From: Anderseniella sp051010195
GTDB lineage: Bacteria > Pseudomonadota > Alphaproteobacteria > Rhizobiales > Aestuariivirgaceae
DNA: 64,000 nt
Assembly (NCBI GenBank): GCA_051010195.1
Contig: JBPCVV010000338.1
Span: forward strand, 1 to 64,000
Direction of reading: 5' to 3'
Both the position numbers and the translations under genes were made by a program. Each line of letters opens with the position of its first letter. Within the stretch, counting starts at the first letter, position 1. Under the pieces are notes generated by a model, which did no database searches, was not told where the DNA came from, and saw nothing but the letters and a program-made list of their open reading frames with translations. This document shows, piece by piece, positions 52,645 to 61,660 of this stretch.

Positions 52645-54303
52645 TTACTCTTCGTTACTGGTTGTGGCGGCGGCTTCGTCGCTGCCGTCTGCTTCAGCTT
52701 CAGCTTCTGCTTCTGCTTCTGCTTCTGCGTCCGGATCCGGTTCGGGCTCAGGCTCGATCCAACCCAGTTGCAGGCGGGCTGCCATGATCAGGGTTTCGGC
52801 TTCGGCTGCGGTCATGTCGGTTGCCGACAGCGACCCTTCATGGCGAACTGTTTCACCTTCCGTGCGCTCATTCCAGCCAACCAGATCATCCGGTACGCAT
52901 CCGGCAAAATCTTCCAGCGTGAACACGCCGTCTTCGCCGAGCAGCACCAGCATGGCCGGTGACAGGCCTTCAAAGCCTGCCAGGTCATCAGCCACTCCAA
53001 GCTCCTTGCGCTTGGCTTCCAGCTCCGACGCCTGGCGTTCGAGGAACTCGGTGGCGCGGGTCTGGATTTCAGAGGCGGTCTCGTCATCGAGGCCTTCGAT
53101 GGACGCGATTTCCTCGGGCGCCACGTAAGCGACTTCTTCTATGGAATCGAAACCTTCCGATGCGAGCAGCTGGGCCAGCATCTCGTCCACATCGAGCGCC
53201 TCGGTGAAGCGCTGTGTGCGGTCTGCGAATTCTTTCTGACGGCGTTCGGATTCCTCGGCCTCCGTCATGATGTCGATATCCCAGCCCGACAGCTGCGAGG
53301 CCAGGCGCACGTTCTGGCCGCGACGGCCAATTGCCAGAGAGAGCTGTTCGTCGGGAACGACAACCTCGATGCGCTGGGCATCCTCGTCAAGGACAACCTT
53401 GGCAACCTCGGCAGGCGCCAGCGCGTTGACGATGAAACTGGCCGCATCCGGCGTCCACGGGATGATATCGATCTTTTCGCCCTGCAACTCGTTGACGACA
53501 GCCTGGACACGGCTGCCGCGCATGCCGACGCAGGCGCCAACCGGATCGATTGAACTATCCTTGGAGCGCACGGATATCTTTGCGCGTGAACCGGCATCAC
53601 GGGCCACCGCCACGACTTCAACAATACCGTCGTAAATCTCCGGCACTTCCTGCTGGAACAGCTTGGCCATGAATTCCGGCCGCGAGCGCGACAGGAATAT
53701 CTGCGGGCCACGCAATTCGCGCCTGACATCGAAGATATAGGCCCGCACCCGGTCACCATTGCGGAAAGCTTCGCGCGGCAAGCCCTCATCGCGACGGACA
53801 ATGCCTTCACCGCGGCCAAGGTCGACGATGATGTTGCCGTACTCGACGCGCTTGACGACACCGGAGACGATCTCGCCGACGCGATCCTTGTATTCTTCAT
53901 ACTGGCGCTCACGCTCGGCATCGCGCACTTTCTGCACAATCACCTGCTTGGCGTTCTGCGCCGCGATGCGGCCAAAATCAACCGGCGGCAGCGGTTCGGA
54001 CAGGAAATCTCCCATGCGTGCGCCGGGATTGCGGTCAAGCGCCTCTTTCATGGTGATCTGGGTCGAGTCGTTTTCAACTTCCTCGACCACTTCCAGCAGG
54101 CGGTACAGCTTGGTTTCGCCGGTTTGCGGATCGATCTCCGCTCGAATGTCATTCTCGGCGCCATAGCGGGAGCGCGCAGCCCGCTGGATTGCGTCCTCCA
54201 TCGCATCGATGACGACAGCCTTGTCGATCGATTTTTCACGTGCGACCGCATCCGCGATCTGCAGCAATTCCAGCCTGTTTGCACTTACGGCGACATCAGC
54301 CAT
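52645..54303 (-). CDS. nusA: Transcription termination/antitermination protein NusA
   Basis: This 552-residue RNA polymerase partner modulates pausing, termination and antitermination. Domains in order: NusA N-terminal, S1 (VGEIVSGVVKRVEYGNIIVD), two KH (VGMRGSRVQAVVNELQGEKI and SLAIGRRGQNVRLASQLSGW), and helix-hairpin-helix-containing C-terminal repeats. It ends in an acidic Glu-Pro-Asp then Ala-Glu repeat tail encoded by a hexanucleotide repeat. ATG 54303 has GGAG at 8 bases; a GTG three codons upstream is rejected. Confidence 0.97.
   Translation of the reverse strand: MADVAVSANRLELLQIADAVAREKSIDKAVVIDAMEDAIQRAARSRYGAENDIRAEIDPQTGETKLYRLLEVVEEVENDSTQITMKEALDRNPGARMGDFLSEPLPPVDFGRIAAQNAKQVIVQKVRDAERERQYEEYKDRVGEIVSGVVKRVEYGNIIVDLGRGEGIVRRDEGLPREAFRNGDRVRAYIFDVRRELRGPQIFLSRSRPEFMAKLFQQEVPEIYDGIVEVVAVARDAGSRAKISVRSKDSSIDPVGACVGMRGSRVQAVVNELQGEKIDIIPWTPDAASFIVNALAPAEVAKVVLDEDAQRIEVVVPDEQLSLAIGRRGQNVRLASQLSGWDIDIMTEAEESERRQKEFADRTQRFTEALDVDEMLAQLLASEGFDSIEEVAYVAPEEIASIEGLDDETASEIQTRATEFLERQASELEAKRKELGVADDLAGFEGLSPAMLVLLGEDGVFTLEDFAGCVPDDLVGWNERTEGETVRHEGSLSATDMTAAEAETLIMAARLQLGWIEPEPEPDPDAEAEAEAEAEAEADGSDEAAATTSNEE
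52691..52728 (-). repeat. Hexanucleotide repeat in the nusA 3' end
   Basis: Six tandem units of GCTTCA or GCTTCT (plus strand) plus a partial unit encode the alternating Ala-Glu tail of NusA. Such in-frame hexamer repeats can change copy number by slippage without frameshift. Confidence 0.85.
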
Positions 54304-54308
54304 TTCGT

Positions 54309-54914
54309 TCACTCCGCTTTAATGTCGTTGGATTCAATTTCATTGGTTCCGGTCCAGTCGGCCCCGTCGCCGACCTCACCTGTCTTGGCCCGCTCACCGG
54401 CGGATTTCAGCAATTCATCGGTCATCACCAGACGGGCATCACCAATAGCGGTCATGTCCAATCCGACCAGGATGTCCTCGCCCTTTTTTTCCTGCGGCGG
54501 TATAAACAGGCGTACCTCGCCATCGGAGAACCCCTCCAGCTTGCCGCGAAACCGCTTGCGGCCGGCCAGCGGTGTCGCCAGCTCGATTTTTGCTTCAAAT
54601 CCGGCCCAGCGCTCGAAATCCTCCGGGCGTACCAATGGCCGGTCCACACCGGGTGAGGACACTTCGAGACTGTACTTGCCGGAGACGGGATCATTGACAT
54701 CCAGCAGCGGTGATACGACATGGGAAATTTCCTGGCATCCGCCGACGGTCATGGTGCCATCGGGACGCTCGGCCATGATCTGCAGCGTGGTGCCGGTCAG
54801 GCGCACACGCACCAGCCGGAAACCCAGCTCCTCAATGGCAGGCTCCACCAGCCGCGCCACCCTGGCGGCGACACCGGTTTCAACCTCAATCCTTTTGGCC
54901 ATGTCGGCCACCAT
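54309..54914 (-). CDS. rimP: Ribosome maturation factor RimP
   Basis: This 201-residue protein assists 30S assembly. The family pattern LEVSSPGVDRPLVRPEDFER is clear, preceded by PAIEELGFRLVRVRL. The C-terminus adds about 25 acidic and polar residues beyond the usual length. ATG 54914 has GGAG at 7 bases. It ends 5 bp before nusA and heads the rimP-nusA-ylxR-infB-rbfA-truB operon. Confidence 0.95.
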   Translation of the reverse strand: MVADMAKRIEVETGVAARVARLVEPAIEELGFRLVRVRLTGTTLQIMAERPDGTMTVGGCQEISHVVSPLLDVNDPVSGKYSLEVSSPGVDRPLVRPEDFERWAGFEAKIELATPLAGRKRFRGKLEGFSDGEVRLFIPPQEKKGEDILVGLDMTAIGDARLVMTDELLKSAGERAKTGEVGDGADWTGTNEIESNDIKAE

Positions 54915-54990
54915 CAGATATCTCCCTGTTCAACCCGGTCGGGGGATAAATCCGGCCGGCAGAAGCGAAAAACCATCCCGTCCAGACAAC

Positions 54991-55015
54991 AAAAAAAGCG
55001 GGCCCCGCAGGACCC
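54991..55015 (-). terminator. Terminator after trmB
   Basis: On the minus strand GGGTCC (55015-55010) pairs with GGGCCC (55005-55000), with one wobble, around TGCG, then GCTTTTTTT (to 54991). It lies about 100 bp past the trmB stop and before rimP. Confidence 0.7.
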
Positions 55016-55116
55016 ACTCTCATGAACCTTGGTCTTCAGTCGTCTTTGAAAACCTATGAGAATGAACTTGATGAGCTACATATACGCCGAGACGGCACGG
55101 ACTTCAAGCAAAACGC

Positions 55117-55818
55117 TCATATACGAAGAAACCGCAGATATGCAGATGTACGGCCTTCGCGCACCGCCTTTGCCTCATACCTGGTCTGGGGCCAATCCGG
55201 CGGCCGACAACGCCAGTCTCCCGGGTTGTCCGAAAGCGGTCTGAAACCGCCATGTTCGGCAACTTCGCGCAGGCTCCAGTCAATATAGTGCTCAATGTCG
55301 CTGGCCACCCGGAACTCAGAACCGGGCTTCATGATGCGATGCAGCCGGTCCAGATTTTTGCGGTTTACGAACCGGCGCTTGTGATGGCGCGATTTCGGCC
55401 ACGGATCGGGGAACAGCAGGAAGGCGCGCGATATGGTCTGATCGCCGAGCTGGTCGAGGCGCGGGCGAATGTCATCGTCGATGATGCGCACATTGGACAG
55501 TTTACCGTTTTCCAGCAGGCTCAGCAGCTTGGCAACGCCGTTGATGTAAGGTTCGCCACCGATGAAACCGACATGCGGATTGGCAGCCGCCTGCCAGGCC
55601 AGGTGCTCGCCGCCGCCGAAACCGATTTCCAGCCAGACCTCGGACACAGCAGTGTCGAACATTGCGCGCGGATCCTTCAGGCATTCAGCGCTCTCCGGCA
55701 CCCGCAGCCTCGGCAGCAGGTTTTCCACCAGCCGGACATGATTGGCACGCAGGGACTGGCCTGCACGACGCCCGAAAAACTTCTCTGCGAACCGGAGCCG
55801 GTCCGGTGTTTGCGACAT
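55117..55818 (-). CDS. trmB: tRNA (guanine-N7-)-methyltransferase
   Basis: This 233-residue class I methyltransferase makes m7G46 in tRNA variable loops. The SAM site is WLEIGFGGGEHLAWQAAAN and the catalytic family block is FLLFPDPWPKSRHHKRRF. The start ATG 55818 (MSQTPDRLRF) fits the family; the open frame extends 33 codons upstream without conservation. In this group it usually follows metK; here a decayed gene and a plus-strand gene intervene. Confidence 0.94.
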   Translation of the reverse strand: MSQTPDRLRFAEKFFGRRAGQSLRANHVRLVENLLPRLRVPESAECLKDPRAMFDTAVSEVWLEIGFGGGEHLAWQAAANPHVGFIGGEPYINGVAKLLSLLENGKLSNVRIIDDDIRPRLDQLGDQTISRAFLLFPDPWPKSRHHKRRFVNRKNLDRLHRIMKPGSEFRVASDIEHYIDWSLREVAEHGGFRPLSDNPGDWRCRPPDWPQTRYEAKAVREGRTSAYLRFLRI

Positions 55819-56331
55819 TGTTCGGTGCCCTGATCCATTGCCAAGCTGTCGATGTTGCAGTGTCAGGTATGCATGGTTTCTTGACAAGCGTCCACGCACC
55901 AGACAAGCGCTGTACACAACACACGCTTTGGCTTCTGAGTCGACAGAGAAATTGGTGTTCAGCTTATCAGCTTCATTGCATCCGTTTTGAGTGCTTTTGA
56001 CGCCTCGGTATCGCTCTGGTTGGGGAGTTCCAATGCGGTGTTGACAAACAAGCAGCCCTTGTTCTCAACATCAGCCTTTGCCTCCGCGACAAGGCCATCA
56101 AACAGCGCAGCAATGGCCAGAGCCGGGTCGGCGAGGGCCTCAGGCTCGCGCAATGACTTCTGCCGGTTCTTCTGATCGTATCGCAGCAGATCGCTTCAAC
56201 CAAACGCGAAAGAAACAGGTCTGGCGCATGTGCCGGACCTGTAGGATTATCCCACAATGCAATATGATTGCCTGAACTGAAAACCCGAAACGCCCTTCCA
56301 AAGGGCATGATCACCGAAGGAACGCACCGCC
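55819..56331. other. Low-density region between trmB and thioredoxin-fold gene
   Basis: This 513-bp stretch holds a broken TetR-family fragment (55959-56192) and otherwise no intact gene. It interrupts the usual metK-trmB adjacency and looks like an old insertion or gene-loss scar. Confidence 0.5.
55959..56192 (-). pseudogene. TetR/AcrR-family regulator remnant
   Basis: The minus-strand frame reads about 77 residues resembling the middle of a TetR-family ligand-binding domain: DLLRYDQKNRQKSLREPEAL, then ALFDGLVAEA and NKGCLFVNTALEL, a recognisable TetR core block. An in-frame stop lies just upstream and no HTH domain can be joined in frame; the C-terminus stops roughly 60 residues short. No credible start codon exists. 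It is therefore most likely a decayed gene. Confidence 0.55.
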
Positions 56332-56877
56332 ATGCTACTCGACACGCCTGTTTGCAATTTTGGCTGGAAAGCGCCTGACTTTACGCTGCAGGACCCCGAC
56401 GGCAGCAGCTTCACTCTGTCTGAACAGCTTGGAGAAAACGGGCTGCTGATTGCGTTTATCTGCAACCACTGTCCGTACGTTCAGGCCATCGCCGACCGGC
56501 TGGCAACGGACACGGCGGAGCTGATGGAAGAAGGCATCAATGTATTGGCCGTCATGTCTAACGACTACCTCAACGTGCCCGCCGACAGCCCGGCCAACAT
56601 GAAACTGTTTGCCGAAAGACACGGCTTTACGTTCCCCTACCTGGTTGATGAAGACCAGTCGGTAGGCAAGGCTTACGGCGCTGTCTGCACCCCTGATTTC
56701 TTCGGATTCAACAAGGATGGCGAACTGCAATACCGCGGCCGTCTGGACGATGCAAAGATGGCCGACCCGGCACACCGGACCCGCGAACTCGTTGATGCCA
56801 TGCGCCAGATTGCCGAGACCGGTAATGGCCCACGACAGCAAACACCGAGCATGGGTTGCTCGATCAAGTGGCTGTAG
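56332..56877 (+). CDS. Thioredoxin-fold (AhpC/TSA-like) protein
   Basis: This 181-residue protein has the peroxiredoxin-like thioredoxin fold: WKAPDFTLQDPDGSSFTLSE at the N-terminus, then the active-site-like FICNHCPYVQAI with a CxxC motif and VCTPDFFGFNKDGEL carrying the cis-Pro. It matches the family of short thioredoxin/AhpC-TSA proteins of unsettled substrate, probably a cytosolic thiol oxidoreductase. It converges on metK with 6 bp between stops. It is adjacent to the TetR remnant, which may once have controlled it (inference). Confidence 0.88.
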   Translation: MLLDTPVCNFGWKAPDFTLQDPDGSSFTLSEQLGENGLLIAFICNHCPYVQAIADRLATDTAELMEEGINVLAVMSNDYLNVPADSPANMKLFAERHGFTFPYLVDEDQSVGKAYGAVCTPDFFGFNKDGELQYRGRLDDAKMADPAHRTRELVDAMRQIAETGNGPRQQTPSMGCSIKWL

Positions 56878-56883
56878 CAGAAA

Positions 56884-58185
56884 TCAGGACGCCGGCTCGA
56901 GCACCTTGTGTTCCTGCGAAGCCGCCTTCACGGCCTGCTTGAGCGCTGTGGTCATGTCGGTTTTCTCCCAGGAGAATGAACCATCGCGGCGCGGCTTGCG
57001 GCCGAAGTGACCGTAGGCGGCGGTGCGCGCATAAATTGGCCGGTTCAGGTCCAGGTGGCGCCGGATGCCGGACGGAGACAGGTCCATGCACTTGCGCAGG
57101 GCCTGCTCCAACACGTTTTCATGCACCTTGCCGGTTCCGTGGGTGTCGACATAGACCGACAGAGGCTGCGCCACGCCAATGGCGTAGGACAGCTGGATCG
57201 TGCAGCGGTCGGCAAGTTTTGCAGCCACGACATTCTTGGCCATGTAGCGCGCTGCGTAGGCAGCGGACCGGTCAACCTTAGTTGTGTCCTTGCCGGAGAA
57301 CGCGCCGCCGCCGTGTGGCGCGGCACCGCCATAGGTGTCAACGATGATCTTGCGGCCAGTCAGACCGGCATCACCGTCCGGACCACCAATGACAAACTTG
57401 CCGGTGGGATTAATGTACCATTTGCAATCGGCAGCCACCGGCAGGTCACCCAGCGCTTCCAGCACATACGGTTCGATAACCGTACGCACCTTTGCCGAAT
57501 CCCAGCTTTCATCAAGATGCTGGGTTGAGACCACAATCGAGGTGACTTCCGACGGCTTGCCGTCCACGTAGCGGATGGTGACCTGGCTCTTGGCATCCGG
57601 TCCAAGCCAGGCGGCATCGCCTTCGCCGCTATGGCGGGCTGCGGCCATCAGTTCGAGAATCTTGTGCGAGTAGTAAATCGGCGCCGGCATGAAGTCCGGT
57701 GTTTCACGGCAGGCATAGCCGAACATGATGCCCTGGTCACCGGCGCCTTCTTCACCCTGGCGGTCAGCGGCATTGTCCACGCCTTGAGCAATATCGGTCG
57801 ACTGGGCATGCAGCAGCACATCGACCTTCGCGGTCTTCCAGTGGAAACCCGCCTGTTCGTAGCCAATGGCGCGGATAGCGCGCCGCGCCGCCGAGCGGAA
57901 CCTGCCCGGCGCGATAACCGGTTTGCCGGCAGCGTCTTCAACCACATTGCCGGCCTTGTCCTTCTTGAACAGCGTGTTCGGCACACGGACCTCACCGGCA
58001 ATGACCACGCGATTGGTCGTGGTCAGCGTCTCGCAGGCAACACGCACGGTCCACGGATCGGTACCGGTCTTGCGGGCCTCCTTGTAGACAAGATCGACAA
58101 TCTCGTCGGAGATGCGGTCACAGACCTTGTCCGGGTGACCTTCGGAAACCGATTCGCTGGTGAAGAGATAGTTCTGACGTGCCAT
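56884..58185 (-). CDS. metK: S-adenosylmethionine synthetase
   Basis: This 433-residue enzyme makes SAM from methionine and ATP. Motifs are SESVSEGHPDKVCD at the N-terminus, GAGDQGIMFGYAC and GGGAFSGKDTTKVDRSAAY. An insertion around FKKDKAGNVVEDAAGKPVI makes it longer than E. coli MetK (384) and is usual for alphaproteobacteria. ATG 58185 is chosen; the 13 codons open upstream are not family-like. It follows the HTH gene after 167 bp. Confidence 0.96.
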   Translation of the reverse strand: MARQNYLFTSESVSEGHPDKVCDRISDEIVDLVYKEARKTGTDPWTVRVACETLTTTNRVVIAGEVRVPNTLFKKDKAGNVVEDAAGKPVIAPGRFRSAARRAIRAIGYEQAGFHWKTAKVDVLLHAQSTDIAQGVDNAADRQGEEGAGDQGIMFGYACRETPDFMPAPIYYSHKILELMAAARHSGEGDAAWLGPDAKSQVTIRYVDGKPSEVTSIVVSTQHLDESWDSAKVRTVIEPYVLEALGDLPVAADCKWYINPTGKFVIGGPDGDAGLTGRKIIVDTYGGAAPHGGGAFSGKDTTKVDRSAAYAARYMAKNVVAAKLADRCTIQLSYAIGVAQPLSVYVDTHGTGKVHENVLEQALRKCMDLSPSGIRRHLDLNRPIYARTAAYGHFGRKPRRDGSFSWEKTDMTTALKQAVKAASQEHKVLEPAS

Positions 58186-58222
58186 GGCTTGCAAACTCCA
58201 CGAATGGGACAGGATGATCGCC

Positions 58223-58245
58223 ATATGCAGATTTCTTTATATGCA
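58223..58245. repeat. Direct repeat upstream of metK
   Basis: ATATGCA occurs at 58223-58229 and again at 58239-58245, 16 bp apart, about 40-60 bp upstream of the metK start. It may be a regulator half-site pair, but a chance repeat in AT-rich sequence is also possible. Confidence 0.25.
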
Positions 58246-58352
58246 TTGGCAGCCGGGTGGACGCCCTTTTGTCAGGCTGCGCGCATCACGTCAAGCCAAC
58301 ATTGATCAAATACGAGCAATTAGCCAGCGCCGGTGCAGCCGCTAAACCAGCT

Positions 58353-58766
58353 CTACCCGGACTCAACTTTGCAGATGCCGGACACGGACTTCACGAGATC
58401 GAGGATATTGCGCCTGACTTCAGGGCTTTCTATCTCGGAAAATGTTCGCACAAGCTGTGCGCCGTCGGGACTGGACAAAAACTCGATCATCTCGAATGAA
58501 CCGGAGGATTTGTCCGTCTTGCTCCTGCCGTCAATGTCGCTGCGGACCATATCATCGAAGAAAAACTGGACCGGCACATCGAGAATGCGCGACATGTCAT
58601 ACAGCCTGCTGGCGCTGATACGATTGGAGCCCTTTTCGTACTTCTGGATTTGCTGAAAGGTTAGATCGAGACTTTCGCCGAGCTTTTCCTGGCTCATTCC
58701 AACCAGCATTCTGCGCATCCGCAGCCTGCTGCCAACATGTACATCAATCGGATTTGGCATTTTCAT
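58353..58766 (-). CDS. XRE-family HTH regulator, PraR-like
   Basis: This 137-residue cytosolic regulator has a Cro/CI helix-turn-helix at about 10-65 (VGSRLRMRRMLVGMSQEKLG and LTFQQIQKYEKGSNRISASR), then FFFDDM and a helical C-terminal region. Its place between lnt and metK is that of praR, studied in Azorhizobium and Rhizobium as a regulator of phenotype and quorum sensing; homology is inferred from context and layout. Start ATG 58766 or 58772; AGGTGG spacing favours 58766. Confidence 0.85.
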   Translation of the reverse strand: MKMPNPIDVHVGSRLRMRRMLVGMSQEKLGESLDLTFQQIQKYEKGSNRISASRLYDMSRILDVPVQFFFDDMVRSDIDGRSKTDKSSGSFEMIEFLSSPDGAQLVRTFSEIESPEVRRNILDLVKSVSGICKVESG

Positions 58767-58919
58767 TGTCATCAGCCACCTGTCCCGCAAGCGTTTGCAG
58801 ATCGGCAGGGTTGCGCGCCCACAAAATCACCACCTGGCAGATCAGTTGCCGTTACAGCACACTGTTGTGAGCTGTTTTCGGGGAAAAGGCGGAAGTGTGT
58901 TGCCGATTCACATCTATGA

Positions 58920-60494
58920 TCAATTGTCATGCACTTCTGGTACACAAAACTTCTTCATCCGTCTACAAATTAAGTAGACCGCCGCTATTAAAGTCAGCAA
59001 GCCCAGGAAGCCCAAATCCCCGATCACCGAGTAAGGCGTTGCTGCCATGATCACCGGCATGAAAACATCCAGATGACCTGTCGTACCCAGTGCCAGGCTT
59101 GCGCGCACGCGGCCTGTCGCGTCAATTATTGCCGAAATTCCGGTGTTGGCGGCCCGTATCATCGGCACGCCCTGTTCAATGGCGCGAAACCGTGCATGAC
59201 CCAGATGCTGATGGGGCCCGCCGGATGTGCCGAACCAGGCGTCATTGGTTGCGTTCACCAGCATGTCGGGTCGTGATGCATACGGCAACGAGCGCGGAAA
59301 CACCGCTTCGTAGCAGATGAAACCGGCAAAGGCCGGTATCCCGTCGAGCCGGACAACCCGGTCTTCACTGCCGGCGGAAAATCCCGGCGGCAGGTTCACC
59401 AGTTGCCGCAATCCGAGCGGTTCCAGCAGCCACTGAAACGGCAGGAACTCCCCGAAGGGTACCAGGCGGACCTTGTCATGCCGGGCCGCGATCTGACCGC
59501 CAGCGGGGATGGCCAGCAGGGAATTGAAGATCGCAGAGCCGCCGTGAGCATCCGTTACGCGGTGCAGGCCGCCGGTCAGCAGTGGCGAGCCCGCCGGCAG
59601 GCTGTCCATTATCCTGGCACGCAAGGCATCTTCCTCACCGATCAGCCGCGGCAGTGCACTTTCGGGCCACACAATGATTGGCGGTGCCTTCGACGGACGG
59701 GCAAACGGTATACTGCTCAGTTTGAGATAGGTATCAATGATCTGGCTGGCATGTGCCGGGTCCCATTTGTCCTTCTGGGAAATATTCGGCTGAATGATGC
59801 GCACCAGGGTTGCACTATCAGCACCTTCGTCGAGGGTGGTTTCGTAGCTGGACACACGGGCACTACCCCACACATGGAAAGCCACTGCGACAACGCCAAC
59901 CAGGGCCGCAAACACGACGCGCCCCGGGGATCTTTGCGGCTGCTTGCCCACGTCGCCAAATACTGCTGGCACTGCGGCGGCGACAATGACCAGAACCGTC
60001 ATCCCGTATATGCCGACCAGGCTGGCGATTTGCGAAAACCCGTCCAGTGAACCGACCCCGTAGCCGGGCAGGTTCCAGGGAAACCCGGTCAGCAGGTGAC
60101 CTCTGAACCATTCTCCCGTGCCGATGAGGGCGGCCAGCAGCAATACCCTCGGCCAGCCTGCAATCCATAAAACCGCCGCCACACCGAACGCCATCCCCCA
60201 GTAAAGCGACAGATAGGCCGGCAGGCCGGCAACCGCAAACGGGATCAGGGCGGCAAATTTTTCCGGTTCCAGCCAGAAGGCTTCCGAAATCCACCACAGC
60301 GACGGGACAAAGTATCCGAATGCAAAACACCAACCGATCACGAAGCCCGCACCAAAGCGGCGCCGCGTCCCGGTCCGCTGCCGGACAGTGTCGTCGAGCA
60401 GCCAGACCAGCACCGTGTAACTGACAAACAATACCGGCCAGATGTTGAAGGGCGGCAAGGACAGGCAGGCAAACGCACCAGCCAGCGACGCCAC
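58920..60494 (-). CDS. lnt: Apolipoprotein N-acyltransferase
   Basis: This integral membrane enzyme of at least 524 residues adds the third acyl chain to lipoproteins. About six N-terminal helices precede a nitrilase domain with catalytic Glu in IVWPESALPRL, Lys in HDKVRLVPFGEFLPF and Cys in FICYEAVFPRS. The listed start is a GTG at 60494 giving VASLAGAF. The frame is open about 25 codons further (LWQKCLVASLAG looks family-like) but contains no ATG, GTG or TTG there, so the true start is uncertain. Confidence 0.9.
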   Translation of the reverse strand: MASLAGAFACLSLPPFNIWPVLFVSYTVLVWLLDDTVRQRTGTRRRFGAGFVIGWCFAFGYFVPSLWWISEAFWLEPEKFAALIPFAVAGLPAYLSLYWGMAFGVAAVLWIAGWPRVLLLAALIGTGEWFRGHLLTGFPWNLPGYGVGSLDGFSQIASLVGIYGMTVLVIVAAAVPAVFGDVGKQPQRSPGRVVFAALVGVVAVAFHVWGSARVSSYETTLDEGADSATLVRIIQPNISQKDKWDPAHASQIIDTYLKLSSIPFARPSKAPPIIVWPESALPRLIGEEDALRARIMDSLPAGSPLLTGGLHRVTDAHGGSAIFNSLLAIPAGGQIAARHDKVRLVPFGEFLPFQWLLEPLGLRQLVNLPPGFSAGSEDRVVRLDGIPAFAGFICYEAVFPRSLPYASRPDMLVNATNDAWFGTSGGPHQHLGHARFRAIEQGVPMIRAANTGISAIIDATGRVRASLALGTTGHLDVFMPVIMAATPYSVIGDLGFLGLLTLIAAVYLICRRMKKFCVPEVHDN

Positions 60495-60544
60495 CAGGCA
60501 CTTTTGCCAAAGCGGCCCGGATGCCAGGCGTGCGGGAATGCTGG

Positions 60545-61600
60545 TCAGTTGTGCACCTGTGGAGCCGGCTGTTCAGGCGATTTCGCAGCAGGTTTGGCCG
60601 TGCTTGCAGGCGTGCGCGCCTTGCGCGGTTTGGTGTGGATGGCAACACGGCGCACCCGCCTGGGATCAGCCGCAATGATCTCAAACTCGATGCCCGAGTC
60701 ATGCTTGACCAGTTCACCGCGAACCGGCACACGGCCGAGCATATGGAAGATCAGGCCGCCGAGCGTATCGGCTTCTTCTTCCTCATCAGCCGGTAACAGC
60801 TTGATACCCAGCGTTTCTTCGGCATCCTCGATCTCCAGTCGCGCCTCGGCGAGCCAACTGGTTTCGGATGCCTGGGTGATCAATTCATCCTTTTCATCGT
60901 GCTCATCGGCTATATCGCCAACGATTTCCTCGACCAGGTCTTCAATGGTGGCGAGACCGTCGGTGCCGCCATATTCATCCACCACAACCGCCATGTGAAC
61001 ATGGGTGGACTGCATTTTCACCAGAAGGTCCGCGGCTGGCATGGATGGCGGAACATAGAGCAGTTCGCGCATGATGCCGAGTTCGCTCACCGGAGTTTTC
61101 AGGTCGCTGGCAGACAGAGACAGGATCGGTACCGTTTTCTTGGTGCCCTGCTTCGGGCGGGTACGCTTGTCCTTGGAATTCAGCCACTCCAGAAAATCTT
61201 TGATGTGGATCATGCCGAGCGGTTCATCCAGCGTATCATGGTAGATGGGCAGCCGGGAATGGCCGGCCTCAAGGAAGCAGTCGAGCAGTTCGGATACGGA
61301 GTTTTCAGCATCAATGGCGATAATTTCCGCGCGCGGCACCATGACATCGTCCAGGCGCAAGTCGGAAAACTCGATCAGGTTGAGCATCATCGACTTGGCA
61401 TCGGCCCGGAACGCCGCCGTGCCGTCTTCCTCGGCATGCCGGTCGAGCACGCCTTCCAGGCTTTCGCGCAGGGTTTCGTCCGACCTGCCGCCACCCAGGA
61501 TCCGTCTGATCCGGGACCACAGGCCGCCATTGTCGTTTCTGGTAATTTCAGAAGGGGTGCTGGTCCCGTTACGGGACCTGCTAGATTGGTCTTCGTCCAT
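60545..61600 (-). CDS. corC: CorC/TlyC-type CBS-domain protein
   Basis: This 351-residue cytosolic protein has two CBS domains (VMVPRAEIIAIDAENSVSEL and ELLYVPPSMPAADLLVKMQ) followed by VVVDEYGGTDGLATIEDLVE and a C-terminal CorC_HlyC transporter-associated domain. It lacks the membrane DUF21 part of larger relatives. It is linked to magnesium/cobalt efflux or to unknown roles; hemolysin naming is historical. The C-terminus is a Lys/Pro/Ala-rich tail. It lies between ybeY and lnt, a common order. Confidence 0.92.
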   Translation of the reverse strand: MDEDQSSRSRNGTSTPSEITRNDNGGLWSRIRRILGGGRSDETLRESLEGVLDRHAEEDGTAAFRADAKSMMLNLIEFSDLRLDDVMVPRAEIIAIDAENSVSELLDCFLEAGHSRLPIYHDTLDEPLGMIHIKDFLEWLNSKDKRTRPKQGTKKTVPILSLSASDLKTPVSELGIMRELLYVPPSMPAADLLVKMQSTHVHMAVVVDEYGGTDGLATIEDLVEEIVGDIADEHDEKDELITQASETSWLAEARLEIEDAEETLGIKLLPADEEEEADTLGGLIFHMLGRVPVRGELVKHDSGIEFEIIAADPRRVRRVAIHTKPRKARTPASTAKPAAKSPEQPAPQVHN

Positions 61601-61660
61601 TTGACCGGCCGGCTTTCACCGGCGTCCTCTGTCCTGTCTCAGCGATAATCCCTATACGGC

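Noticed and set aside
58186..58352. SAM-responsive riboswitch upstream of metK
   Set aside because: I could not recognise the conserved core of SAM-I, SAM-II, SAM-V or SAM/SAH riboswitches; a covariance-model scan would settle it.
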